Positions 23,501 through 34,539 of a DNA stretch of 64,000 bases are shown piece after piece; the stretch's first letter is position 1, and every line of letters begins with the position of its first letter. Source of the stretch: Dermanyssus gallinae. Taxonomy: Eukaryota; Arthropoda; Arachnida; Mesostigmata; Dermanyssidae. The stretch is from the NCBI GenBank assembly GCA_003439945.1, contig QVRM01002381.1:62001-126000 (forward strand). Reading direction: 5' to 3'. The notes under the pieces are model-generated. The model was not told the origin of the DNA. It made no database searches and saw nothing but the letters and a program-made list of their open reading frames with translations. The position numbers and the translations under genes are program-made.

Positions 23501-26500
23501 ACAAGCGTATTATTTTTCTGCTCCGTGTGAGCGACGGCCTTGGAAGTCATTAAAAAACGACTTTATAAACTGTTAAGTTTGATGCTAAAGAAGCTATAAA
23601 CCATACTGGTATGCTGTATGTGAGATTGTTTCAATGACGGAACACCGCGACAGAGCATTTTTATGAAGCGGTTTTGAACGCCTGCCAGTAAAATTAGGTA
23701 CTTATACTCGTATAGCTTGGGAACAGCGAAGCGGAAATTAATTGTCAGATCGTTACATGTAATAATCTTGGTATTAAAGGGCAATCCCATAGTGTAGCTT
23801 ATTGTAGTTTCGATTAGACTCAATTGAGCTGTAACCGTTAAGGACGTCAGCATGCGCAAGGTACTTCATCTCAACTGATACGTATTGATTTATACCTCGC
23901 AATAGAGGCTTATTGATTCAAGGCTGTCTCAGGGCAACTCGATGAAATGCAATTTGCCGAATAAATACCCAATGAATAACCCGCCACGGGGTCTTTATGC
24001 GCGTATGAGTGGTTAAGCCCACTAGACGTTTTCTAGCAACATTGAAAAACAATTAGCGAAACGACATTCTATTATCAAGGCCCTAAGTGAACCGGACTCT
24101 ATGACAAGCCTAGTCTCTTCAACCGTTCGTTAGTGCAGCGGAGAGAAATCCTGCACCCCTCTAATGCCAATATGTGGACCACGAAGGGACACTTAACTTT
24201 AGGAGGAGAGCAAGGGCTTAATGCTGTATCGCACATAAATCTAAAAGAAGTGCTTCGAATTGTCGTTTTTTTATTATTTAGTTTAGTCTTCAACGGTTAC
24301 ACATTTTTGTGCTTGCCAATAACATGGTCTGAGAAAAAATTGTTATAAGCAATCAATAACTATGACGCCATCACGCAAGCCAGTTGGATTAGGAAATGTA
24401 ACGAAATAAAACGACGAATAAAACACCATCTACGCGTAAGTGTACGCCGTGAGATTACCTGTAATCACCCAACGGCTCATACTTTACTGATACTTACGTT
24501 CCGCGAGTGGTGCTAATTGACAACAGTCTGGTTATATCGCTTTCCACTAGAGATTCTTAAACAGTGACGACGATGTGAAACTTTCAATATTTAACTAGTA
24601 TGGGCCCCATGGCCGCAATATTGGTCGGAAACTTAGGCAATATTTTATTTAACGTATTTTTTAATACGTTAAACTTCGTATTTTCAAAGTCAAATTTACT
24701 TCACGAAAAACAATTTTAGACTCATACTTATATATTTTTATATAAGTATGAGTCTAAAATTGTTTTTCGTGAAGTAAATTTGACTTTGAAAATACGAAAT
24801 TTAACGTATTAAAAAAAATACGTAAAATAAGATATTGCCTAACGTGTATATACACTTGTCTGATAAACCTAAAACATCGCGCACATCGTGAAAAGAAACG
24901 CTTCACAAGCTCACACGCCCCGAAACATGCGGTACCAGAAGCAGACACTACCTCTAACCTCTACGGTCGTTTAGCAACATATATCGGTGTGGAAAGAGGC
25001 ACTTGAGGCTTTGTATTTGGAGGAATTTTGTCACCATAAAAATGGCGGCGCCGACGGCTAGGTGTTTAAAAACATCGTCGTTCTATACGATTCCACCATA
25101 GATATCTCTCAGAGAGAGAGGAGCCTATTTAGCTGTACTATGAAAATGTGTTTCGGTGAAAAAACGTTTGGTTCCGGGACTACCTCCTTAAGAGGCCAGA
25201 CGCCGCTGGACTTTTTCTGTGCGGTTTTATGATGAGCAAGGCGTTCGTCAGTAAGCCCGCTAGCATCGACAACTTGAAGGAAAATATTCGGCGAAATACC
25301 TAGTCTACTTTGACTTTTATGCTAAAACGTTTAAAACCCTCAAGTGACTCTTACCGCGCCCGATGCATAGGACATGCAAGATGATAAGCAATAAACAGAT
25401 GGTTGTTAACTCTGGCCCTGATTAGGAAACTCATCCTGCATCCTTTGAGACAACTCAGCTAACCGGATCCTGTTCCATCAGAACACGACTGTGAGCGAAA
25501 TCAACAAGAGAAGGGACTTGGTGTATGAGACTTCTACGCTACTATTAACTACTACGCTATCACACAGAAATTATACAACAAAAACCGCTCCAAGTGTGCT
25601 CAAGGCATACTAGACGGTGTACGCCGAATAAACAACATGAATGACACGGAGGTTGTAGAGCATTGGACTACTGCAATGACCCAACCTCCACCCCCGCCAC
25701 TTACGCCAAACCCCTACATCACCAACCCTGATCTCAACTGCGTTTCTACCCCTATCTCCCTCCTAGAAACGCAATCAGCTCTCCGAGGGACATCTAAAGC
25801 ACTAGGCTTGGATGGGATTAAACTAGCATCCCTCCGTAAACTCCCCTTAGAGAATGTCTGCTGTCTCCTTAATATTCTATTAATTAGTGATGTTCCCCCC
25901 TGCCAACAAAAGGCTCGAGTAGCGTTCATCCCCAAGGTCACTGATGCCTCCTCCCCCAGTGACCTCCGACCCATCTCGATTAGCTCTTACTTACAAAGAA
26001 CGCTTAATAAAATCCTTTCTAAACGTATCCAAAAATCTATTAAAATTCTCCCCACTCAACGAGCCTTCCTCCCATTCGATGGGACTGTCGAAAACCTGAC
26101 GGTTCTCGATGGCATCATTCATGATGCCAAGTCCACAGGCCGCGAATTGCGGATCGCGTCGGTCGACCTGCGTAAGGCGTTCGACTCGATCAGCCATGAA
26201 GCGGTCCTGTGGACACTCGGGGCCAGAGGGTATCCGGAAGTCTTCATCGAGTATATCGAGCGCCTATACCAATCGTCCCAAACTCTCCTCGAATTCGGTA
26301 AAGAATGTCGTACTATCAGGCCCACCAGGGGTGTTCGTCAGGGTGATCCCCTGTCACCCCTGTTATTCAATCTAGTACTTGACGACATTCTCAGGAAAAT
26401 AAACTTAGACAATTTAGGATATCGACTAAAAGAAGGAAACCGCCTTATGGGCCTAGCCTTTGCGGACGACCTCATCCTCCTCGCCTCCACCAAGAACACC

Positions 26501-28308
26501 CTCCAACAACTCCTAGATTTAGCTGTCCCCTTACTTAAAGAAAGAGGCCTTGAAATCAACACTGTTAAGAGCTTTACGATCTCGCATCTTTATGATGGTC
26601 GGGTGAAGAAGAGCCTTTATCAGTCAACCCGCGAATTCTCCGTTGGAGGGAGGCAATTGCCAGCCAAGGGTATATGCGCTCGATGGAGATACCTCGGCAT
26701 CGAGTTCGACAGTAATGGCAGAGTCGACACGGCCAAGGTCACTCTCCTAGAACTACTCGGCAGACTAACATCAGCTCCCCTTAAACCCCAGCAACGCTTA
26801 ACAATACTGAAACAATTCATTATCCCGAAAATTCTCTATAAACTGGTCGCTGGTCCCCGACCGTCTCAAAAATTCCTCCTAGAACTAGACTGTGAGATCA
26901 GGCGAACGGTGAAGTTGCAGTGGCTCAAACTCGAAAACAGCGTGCCAAACGCCTTCCTATGCGCGCACATCTCACACGGCGGTCTGGACATCCCCTGTCT
27001 CCGTACACTAATTCCCAGACTTCGCCTCTCCCGCCTCACTGCCCTGAACAGATCATCCCACATAGGCACTCAATGGCTGCTGTCGACCGATTATCACAGA
27101 AAGGAACTGGCGAAAACCAGCGCTCTCTGTGTGTTCGATGACACGACCATTGAAGACGCCGCACACGAGACCGAGTACTGGTCTCGTACACTACATAACA
27201 CAGTCGATGGGGCTCACCTAAAAGACACACACCTAACCCCTTTTACAAATGACTGGGTCAAGGGTACTCCTTACCTATCCGGTAGGGAGTACATAAACCT
27301 GATTAAGTTAAGGATCAACGCACTACCAACGCGTGCCAGACTCGCAAGGGGTCGCCCCGGGTACGACAAATTTTGTCGTCATGGGTGCAACGCTGTCGAG
27401 ACGCTGGCCCACATCGCTCAAGTGTGCGATCACACCCATCGCCCTATAATCAAGCGCCACGATGACATATGTGAGCGAGTCACCCGCTTACTCCGTGCTA
27501 AAGGAATGCAGGTGGAACGAGAGCGCACCTTCCGAAGACCCGCCGCACCGGCTCGGAGACCAGACCTCGTCATAACAACACCTACGAGGGTCTGGGTCTT
27601 GGACGCCGAGGTCTGCGGCCCCTCAAGAGACCTTGCATTGGCCAGACGGGATAAGATCAGGAAATACGATATGTCAGGGATCAACTTCCCAGCTCGCTTC
27701 CCCACCGATTCGGGTCCATCACCGTGTCGATGACCGGTGTATGGGAGCCCGAGTCGGTGAAGGATCTCCTGATTCTCGGGTTATCGAAGAAAAACCTGAT
27801 CGACCTAACCGTCCTGGCCATGCAGGGTACCCTACGGGTCTTCCGGGCGCACCGGGACCACAAGAGCTGGGTCCGTCGCGGAGGAGGAGCAGGCGAACTC
27901 ACCGGGAGGCGATTTTAAATTATTTTTTTAGGCGGGCACTGCCTTAGTGTGCAAATGTGCAATTATTGAATAAATTCAATGTTGTATTCCAAATATGCAC
28001 TTTATTCACCTGGTGCAATTTGACTCACCAATTGAAAGAGCGAACCTCGCTACGATTTAGCCTGCCTACCAGAATACAATACATTCGTGTTCGGGTTACG
28101 ACAACGACGGGTTACGACAAAAAAATCGGGTTACGGCAACATACCTTCGAAACCTTTCCTCGGAGGGATTTGTGAAGATATTTCGGTGAAGCTTAATCAA
28201 CCGATCAATGTTAGCACGGTAGTCCTGTGAGCAGCTACATTTGGATCGCAACTTGTTCAGATTTGCCTTAAGTGTAGCAAGCTTCTCCGTTTGCGCTGAA
28301 GTTGCCAT
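19480..28308 (-). CDS. PUB-domain plus coiled-coil protein, four exons (reconstructed)
   Basis: I assembled exons 28308-28145, 23422-23306, 20179-20048 and 19723-19480, all with GT...AG borders and matching phases (164, 117, 132 and 244 nt; 218 residues). Residues about 35-110 resemble a PUB domain, the module that binds the C-terminal tail of p97/VCP in NGLY1, UBXN6 and HOIP. It shows NIFTNPSEERFRR across the first splice, then LPFVQDIMLDAGWV, VVFKDD and LRDIIRVLTEERLN. A linker rich in charged residues leads to a coiled coil (about 140-195, RLRQEAAAQRDKEYEKC onward). No UBX, transglutaminase or RING domain is present, so it is not a plain NGLY1, UBXN6 or HOIP orthologue. A p97 cofactor role is inference from the PUB fold. 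The 4.7 kb first intron carries an R2-like LINE on the opposite strand. The exon 1 to 2 junction rebuilds a PUB core motif, which supports the model. Confidence 0.68.
19713..19832 (-). repeat. 60-bp tandem duplication of a 3' splice site
   Basis: Positions 19713-19772 and 19773-19832 are two copies of one 60-bp unit with only a few mismatches. Each contains the polypyrimidine/AG acceptor of PUB exon 4 and the first exon bases (gcttcgacaag on the minus strand). Confidence 0.9.
20048..20179 (-). CDS. PUB gene exon 3
   Basis: The acceptor ataatctgcag precedes 20179 and the donor AG|GTAAGAG follows 20048. The phase matches exon 2 and the product continues DDLRDIIRVLTEERLN, the C-terminal PUB helix. 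Confidence 0.7.
20500..20554. repeat. (TTA)n microsatellite
   Basis: A pure run of about 18 ATT/TTA units inside intron 2 of the PUB gene. Confidence 0.95.
21522..21598 (-). repeat. tRNA-like SINE fragment (family B)
   Basis: The minus strand contains a B-box-like gccggttcgatccttg and an upstream A-box-like segment. It resembles the fragment at 61685-61750, sharing the gatcgaaccg core and the actagc block on the plus strand. Confidence 0.5.
22352..22430 (+). repeat. tRNA-like SINE (family A)
   Basis: It begins gagcccggtggcgtggtgg (A-box-like) and carries gcgggttcgagcccca (B-box-like) about 45 nt later. The fold is only partly tRNA-like. A related copy lies at 63075-63145. Flanking tagtag and tagtagtag triplets make the ends uncertain. 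Confidence 0.55.
23306..23422 (-). CDS. PUB gene exon 2
   Basis: A strong acceptor (ttttctcttacag) precedes 23422 and the donor GA|GTAAGT follows 23306. The 117-nt exon begins with one base that completes the Arg codon left by exon 1 and ends with two bases. Confidence 0.72.
24632..24843. mobile_element. 210-bp hairpin MITE
   Basis: The arm at 24632-24738 (starting ttaggcaatattttattt) is an almost exact reverse complement of 24744-24843 (ending aaaataagatattgcctaa). The loop is only a few T residues. Only a handful of mismatches and a one-base length difference separate the arms, so the element is young. It has no coding capacity. Confidence 0.85.
25490..27960 (+). mobile_element. R2-like (RLE-type) non-LTR retrotransposon, 5'-truncated
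   Basis: The element carries an R2-clade pol with reverse transcriptase, CCHC knuckle and restriction-like endonuclease. There is no 28S rDNA on either side, so it is not at the classical R2 target. The 5' end lacks the N-terminal zinc-finger/Myb region and shows a frame change near 25535. The 3' end follows a stop at 27918. It lies in intron 1 of the PUB gene in reverse orientation. Confidence 0.85.
25541..27918 (+). pseudogene. R2-like pol: RT, CCHC knuckle and RLE endonuclease, frameshifted
   Basis: This pol primes reverse transcription at a nick made by its own endonuclease. The main frame (to 27733) is open upstream of the ATG at 25637, reading NRSKCAQGILDG, a segment typical of R2 pol just before the RT. 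RT motifs are SVDLRKAFDSISH (A), RQGDPLSPLLFNLVLD (B), LAFADDLILLA (C) and RWRYLGIEFD (thumb). The knuckle is C-X3-C-X7-H-X4-C (CRHGC, AH, VC). The endonuclease shows RRPDLVI, VWVLDAEV and a downstream K/KYD. Near 27710 the frame changes by one base, and the C-terminal tail (VSMTGVWEPESVKDLLILGL and on) continues in another frame to TAA at 27916-27918. A second break lies near 25535. All catalytic motifs are intact, so inactivation looks recent, unless the 27710 break is an assembly error. Confidence 0.88.
28145..28308 (-). CDS. PUB gene exon 1
   Basis: ATG at 28308 begins MATSAQTEKL and 54 codons run to EERFR plus two bases, ending at AG|GTATGT. The segment DRLIKLHRNIFTNPSEER matches the first helices of PUB domains. 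Confidence 0.7.
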
Positions 28309-28377
28309 AATACTGCAACGGGAAACAGAATTAATGATAAAGCAAATTTAGACAAAACATCTATTAAACGGTTTAAC

Positions 28378-28380
<3 letters not shown>

Positions 28381-28418
<38 letters not shown>
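28381..28418. repeat. (TA)n array, left of foldback element
   Basis: About 38 bp of pure TA directly abuts the left end of the foldback element. Confidence 0.95.
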
Positions 28419-28420
<2 letters not shown>

Positions 28421-28424
<4 letters not shown>

Positions 28425-29382
28425 GGGTGTGACGGAAAGATTTGAAGAGCGATATACAGAATTGTAGAGCTCGTTAAAGCAAATGTTTTTTTCTATGGAA
28501 CATGGAGAAATTACTACAATTTGTAACACTGGTGTTTTTGCCCGACATAGGAGCACAAAATGTGCTGTTGCGAAACAACCAGTCCTAAGCATACCGTCGT
28601 ATTCGCTAGAAAATTTTACTTCTTCTGAAGAACATATGAGGCCAGTCGGAAGATGCGGCATGGTCGCTTAGAAGAGAATTCGCAAAAAATGAAGTTCTTT
28701 ATTAGCTTTCACACCAAATGCCTTAAAATCATAACCCGACGACCACCACAGCGTATCAAAATCATATTCAGCAAATGCGCATTTCATTACAATCATTTTG
28801 GTATCAAACTTATGGCAATGCGAGCTGTGGTTGTAGAGTGATGACGATTTTTCGGCGAACATGTCGAGATTAAGTGCATGAAAAATGACGCGCTGCGGCT
28901 GACGCACGACACGTCGGCGGTAGTGAACGTCGCCACACAGTCATTTTACATGCACTTAATCTGGACATGCCCTCCGAAAAATCGTAATTGCTCCGCAACC
29001 ACAGCTCGCATTAACATAGATTTGGTACCAAAATGATCGTCGTGAAACGCGTTTGCCTGAATGTAGTAGCTTTTGAGTGACGCTGAGTGGGCGTAGGGTT
29101 ATGATTTTGAAGTATTTGGCGTGAACGCTAATAAAGAACTTCATTTTTTGCGAATTCTCTTCTAAGCGACCATGTCGCGTCTTCTGACCGGAGTCTCGCA
29201 ACAGCACATTTTGTGCTCCTATGTCGGGCAAAAACATTAGTGTTACAAATTGTAGTAACTTCACTCTCACTCCAAAACAAGACTTCTCAGAGACTATGTT
29301 CCATTAGAAAAAAACATTTGCTTTAACGAGCTCTATAATTCTGTATATCGCTCTTAAAATCTTTCCGTCATACACTGTATGT
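28421..29382. mobile_element. foldback element with about 450-bp inverted arms
   Basis: The left arm (about 28424-28890) and right arm (about 28938-29378) are inverted copies of each other, separated by about 50 bp. Matching landmarks include gtgacggaaagattt at the tips, agagctcgttaaagcaaatg, acaggagcacattttgtg-type sequence and gcgaattctcttctaagcga nearer the middle. Each arm has indels relative to the other. There is no transposase frame. Both ends run into (TA)n arrays and the tips (gggtgtgacgg and, inverted, agtgtatgacgg) resemble Tc1/mariner-type ends that insert at TA. It is probably a non-autonomous DNA transposon. Confidence 0.85.
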
Positions 29383-29386
29383 ATGT

Positions 29387-29410
29387 ATATATATATATAT
29401 ATATATATAT
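29387..29410. repeat. (TA)n array, right of foldback element
   Basis: A TA array follows the right tip after a short gtatgtatg transition. Together with 28381-28418 it suggests insertion into one TA array. Confidence 0.9.
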
Positions 29411-31888
29411 CAAAGTTGGAATGCAATAAGTTTTATAAACTAGAAACTTCGTTAAGAATAGCCTTCTAGTTACTACTTGATATACTTAATTACGTTACAT
29501 TTGTTGTTCTATTATTTTGCTCAAATCCACTTTGCCATATTTGTCTTATGCAGCATCGCATTATATAGGACATTTTAATAGAACAAGAGAACCTGACACA
29601 CCAGCTGATATTGGGACACCTACCAAAGTGTAGGTGTGGCCAGCACAATCGGTAATGTATGCTCGGAAACGACAGAGAAACGACATAAATGTACTTGAGC
29701 AAACAGACACAAGCAGTCTCGTGGATCGGCAGTGTTTTCAGAGGTGTGTGTTGCTTAGAGATACGCAGTGACGAAGCTCACAAGTGTCGCGCACCCCGAT
29801 GAGGTAAGACGGACCATGAAAGCTTTCCGCGCGGCACTCACTCGCAATACCAGCAAAAGAGAAGAGGCTTCGAAAGCTACCCATGTGCTTTAGTGCCTAA
29901 AAGTAAAAATACACAAAGTGTCTTCTTCCCTCTTTCTATCCCATCCACAAATACACACACACACATACACAAAAACACACGCTCTAGCCCACGCTTAAGA
30001 CGTCAACATCTAACCAACACGAGCATCGTCACGCATCATTTCAAAAAATTAGTGAGTCACATTAGATAGACATTTGGATAGATGATGATGACACACGGTC
30101 ATCGGCAGCGTCGGCATACCCTACCGAAATAGAAATACGGCCTACCAATTACAATGACTAATCAGCTTTGTGGCAGCAGACGGAGCTGAAACTGTTGTTG
30201 CAGCTGGATGTTGTTTCTTCCTGTGTGAAGTGACCTGTCGACGGTGGGTAGTCCCGTTTCACGAAAGGTTTGCTTCGGGAGCTAAACTTTTCAGAGGATG
30301 TTGATGAAATTGTTATTGTTCACCAGAAGAAGAAGACCTGCAACTGACCAGAGGGAGGGTCAAGGCTGGACAAGGAAGACCGCTTGCTGCGCTATGCGTG
30401 AATATCGCAGGGCACGAACGAGCCGAGTCAGTTGCCGTTCGCTCTCTGAGACGAATAGAGTAACAACAACAACGGGGACGATCGATTATTGAAACTGTCC
30501 GCCACAAATATGGCGCCGTTCTCGTGGCGCATTCGTATTGTTTTCGTGATCGGCGTAGTCTAGTAGTTCTCCTCGCCTTCGACGCTATTCATAATCTCTT
30601 TGCTTAATTCGTTATGTCACACTGTCTGTTTCTCTCTCTCCCACAATTAATACACATCACAGCGTGTATGTACACCACCTCTCCCACAGTGGTGTCTTAA
30701 TCGTTGTTGTAGTCAAAGCTATACTTTAAAAAACGCTGCACGGATATAAATGAAGATGTGTCGTTTCGATATATATATATATATACTACTGGCTTATTTT
30801 TCTCTCTTCATCCCCAAACTCTTGTAACATTTTTCATAACAGCAAATTAAGCATGTGAATGTATGCGGTTGAACTGAAAACGAACTGAGTATATATATAT
30901 ATATATATATAGCAGCATTTAAATAGCTTCGCACGCATTTCGATCGCCGTAATGTCGTCACCGTGGCGGTAACACGCAAATAGGTCATACGACAATATGC
31001 TCGCTCTAAAACATGATCATCAACGTCACGACTATGCTTGTAGGCGTACCGAAATACATCCAGTATGAGGGCCTGTCATTAAGAATGGCTCTGCATTGCT
31101 TCAAATAGACTTCGCCTACTCGAGCTAAATGTGCTCTGATATTAAGAGGAAAGCGTGAAAACAGCGCGAGACGAAAACAAGCGCAAAATAGAGAAGAACT
31201 TTTGGTGAGATGGACCACTACATATTACTTGACATGGCATAGCGCCATCGCATAGCTACGATGTCCTTGCTGAGGTTTTCAACGAGGTTAACGAATTAAC
31301 GAGTTTAGCATGGATTCTAACAAAAATAACAGAAGCGCGAATGGGTGATTGAACTCTATATCGTTGCAGAAAGCAAAAGACGATTAAGTCCTTCAATTCA
31401 TTTCCATACAAAGTTGGAGCAAAAAAACTTAGATGTGCATGTTGTATCGCCAACGTTTGTACAGCAATATTTTAATTAGCTGATATGCGAGACTCTGAAT
31501 CATCAGTTATATCGAGGGCATGTGTTGCCAATTGAAGCCCCCATAAAATCCACTGTAAAATAACAAGCAAAATTTAACTCATCATTTAGTCATCCCCGAC
31601 TGATCCTCGATTGTTTATCGTCGCGATGTGGTGCAATACAGAGCTTGCTAATATAAAATGACGGGATCGCCCAAGCAAACATTTCGAAAGAGCGTTTTCA
31701 CACGTGACATGTGTATGCAAATCATATAATTTGCAATGGCTATAAGCAGTCACTCGTTTGGTCGTTGTATGTATGTTGTATGTGGCCTGTCAAATCTCTA
31801 TCGAAGGCTTTTACTTGCTTCTGGTAGTTTTTGCGGTCCAAAACGTTGCGGAACTATGTTCGGCCTTTCCGCTTATAAGCTGGTATAG
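29411..31888. other. spacer without recognised genes
   Basis: AT-rich sequence with (TA)n at 30769-30785 and 30891-30911 and short open frames without family features. I see nothing else supportable. Confidence 0.6.
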
Positions 31889-32380
31889 GGTATATAAGGT
31901 GGATTCAAATGAAAAGGTACGAAGCGACACAGTAAGTGTAATTAAAGTCTTTATTCAAAAGTAACCAGCAGAGGCCTGAGTACAGTATCCGCGGTTCCAT
32001 GATCAGCCGGAAGGACTCGCTATGCTCCCTGAACTACTATGGCTGTGACAAGAGCCAATCCTCCACTGTGTCCTCATCCAGTTCGTCGTTGGAATTGTAG
32101 CAGGTTTGATTTTTTTTAGGGGAAGGTGATGACTTCTGCCTGCTTCCATTGCATGCTGCCCTGCGTTGTCTCTGGCTTGAAGTGAGGGCACTCATTCTCG
32201 TCATCCGCTTCAAAAATGCGGGGTCGTCATTATACAGGAACAGATGTCTACACTCACGCATGTGCACAGCCACGCCGCACGCTCCAATCGCGTCTCTCGA
32301 TGACTCACTACGTTATCCCAAAGCGGCATATTTAAATTCCAACCGGTTGTTACGACGTTTTGTGTCTTTTGAATGTATCT

Positions 32381-32385
<5 letters not shown>
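31889..32385 (-). mobile_element. mariner relic, second copy
   Basis: Minus-strand translation reads DELDEDTVEDWLLSQP, the C-terminal part of a mariner-type transposase, but most of the transposase is deleted. The left end (ggattcaaatgaaaaggtac) and the internal ctttattcaaaagt match the copy at 17449-18222. Both right ends contain ccaaccggttgttacgacg-type sequence. A (TA)n array (32384-32421) abuts the right end. Confidence 0.75.

Positions 32386-32421
<36 letters not shown>
32384..32421. repeat. (TA)n microsatellite
   Basis: A pure TA array next to the mariner relic. Confidence 0.95.
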
Positions 32422-32424
<3 letters not shown>

Positions 32425-32688
32425 GCGTGTTCTCAATGATATACTGTTTTAAGTCCGGTTTTTTTACCAACCCTTTTTTTAACGGAAAGACTCAAGCCTA
32501 TTAGACTTTGAACCACAATGAGCATTTTACTCGGGTACCTATCATATCGTCTGATCAGCTTTCTTGTTTTGTTTCACGACGCTGCGCATCCACATGTGGA
32601 AAATCAGGCGGCTGTGGGCATTTCTATGAGATGGTAATCGAGAGGCTGAACTTACGATATAATAAGTGAAAATTGTTGTGTTTGACGT

Positions 32689-32696
32689 ATATATAT

Positions 32697-32791
<95 letters not shown>
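32689..32791. repeat. (TA)n microsatellite, about 100 bp
   Basis: TA array with a few C interruptions. Both strands give spurious Tyr-Ile open frames. Confidence 0.95.
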
Positions 32792-34539
32792 TGTCCAGGC
32801 TCTCATGAAGATGTAAATGTAGGCAAGCGGTTCAAAGTAACGAGAACCGAAGAGAACTAACCATGCAAGATCGCCGCTGCTCAGCGGAGGGCACCGCCAC
32901 CACCGACAACAGATCCGGTCAACCGGTTAGTTCCACGCGCATCGGATTCACTGCGCTGGCACTGCAAGTGGTGGTGGTGGTAACACAGGTTCTTCTCTCA
33001 TCACCATCAAGTACCTGCAGGTACAAGACAGAATGCGAAAAATACAGGAAAACAAATAACTACTACTACACACTACTACTACTACTATTACTATAATTAT
33101 ATTACGAAGATGATCGTCTGAATGAACGCCGTTATTTGCTATGTTATGAATGTTCTGCCATTGATGTACTGCCATTACAATAGGGCAACTTTAAAATAGC
33201 ATCGTCCACCCTAATGTATACACGTATGTGCCATATATCTATATTACTATATTTATATTGTCTTACTATATCTATAGCGTGATATCTGTGGAAGGTAAAG
33301 GTGTGGAATCATCTTTGATCTCTTGTGGGTAGATAGTATATTTAGAACGCGTAAAGGTTTAAATAAAGGTGCAAAAACAAAGCCTTGTTATGATTTCTAT
33401 TTTATTTTACGCTATATATATATATTATATGTTTAATTTGTGTCAATCTTCGCGTCAACGCGACACAACATTTTCGCACACACAGATCTCGACGTGGGAC
33501 GACGAGAGGGTGGTGGAGCAGGGAAGAAGATCTGTATTTATTCTATCTAGTATTTGCTAATCGCCAAAACAGCAGACCAGAAAAAAATCTTCCGTTCGTA
33601 CACTGCAACTCTATAGATAGAAGACGTCTCGTTGTTGTTGCTACTGTTGGTCAGTCGTTATTGCAGCAGCAGCAGCAACATTAACAACAACAATAACAAA
33701 AACAACAGGATCATCATCATCATCATCAGCAGCAGACAGTTTGGCCCTCGCCACGTGATATGCTTTGTCTGCCACGCTGTCGATGTCGCTTCGCGCCACA
33801 GACCTGCACATCCACACTCACGCAGCCACACACGCAGAACCGGCCTCGTGTGTGTTTTTCTTTCATCATCATCATCCGCATTATCATCATTAGCAGGTGT
33901 TTTTGTTTCGTAACTCCGCGTAAAGCACGAAGCTCACTTGCGATGATTACTTGATACTGACTGACATAATCATAGGTGTGTACTAACAGTACAAGTCGTA
34001 GTAAAAAAAAACAATCGTAGTAGTAGCCGGCCGGCGGCCAGCCAGCCACGCTCAACCAAAACACCGAGCAGACGACAAATATTTCGACCCATCAAGTATG
34101 AATCGATCCCAGACAGCGCCTTAAATCGATACGAAGTGTCCTGCTTTCGAGCGTGTTCTCCTCGTGCTGCGGCTCCGGCGGTTACGACGACGACGACGGC
34201 GCTGCTGCTGCCGCTGCTGCTTCTGCTGTTGCTGCTGCTGGACACTCAGCCTCCAGTCGCATCAAGCACCAAGCACCGCTGTAACGCGACGAGACGCAGC
34301 ACTATCGAATCATCGCCGTATCGTGGGTCCGTTTATTCGCCGTTGTCGCTCGTTGTCGCTCGTTGCGCCTCCTCGTGTTTGCTGCGAGAGTCGGTGAGAG
34401 ACTCACTGAGCGACCGACCAAGAGACAAGGTCTCTCCAACATTCGCGACGTCGCCGTGCGGTTGTGCTGGCGTGCGAGCGAGCGTGCGTGAAAGCTGAAG
34501 TAAAGTGAAGTCTGTGTGAATCGTCGTCCAGCCAACAAC
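32792..34539 (+). promoter_or_regulatory. upstream and probable 5' UTR region of FKBP39
   Basis: Between the TA array and the FKBP39 start I see no gene. The last 900 bp (33630-34539) become rich in GTT, AGC, CAT and GCT triplets and in CpG, like the region upstream of AMBRA1. Promoter and transcription start are probably here, but no TATA or initiator can be assigned. Confidence 0.4.

Larger units (their letters stand above)
23423..28144. other. PUB gene intron 1 (4.7 kb)
   Basis: This intron separates exon 1 (28145) from exon 2 (23422). It contains a hairpin MITE (24632-24843) and an R2-like LINE (about 25490-27960) transcribed opposite to the host gene. The donor side has three imperfect copies of gggttacgacaa at 28093-28141. 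Confidence 0.6.

Noticed and set aside
34516..34539. Upstream extension of FKBP39
   Set aside because: It begins with GTG; the conserved domain starts at the ATG at 34540.
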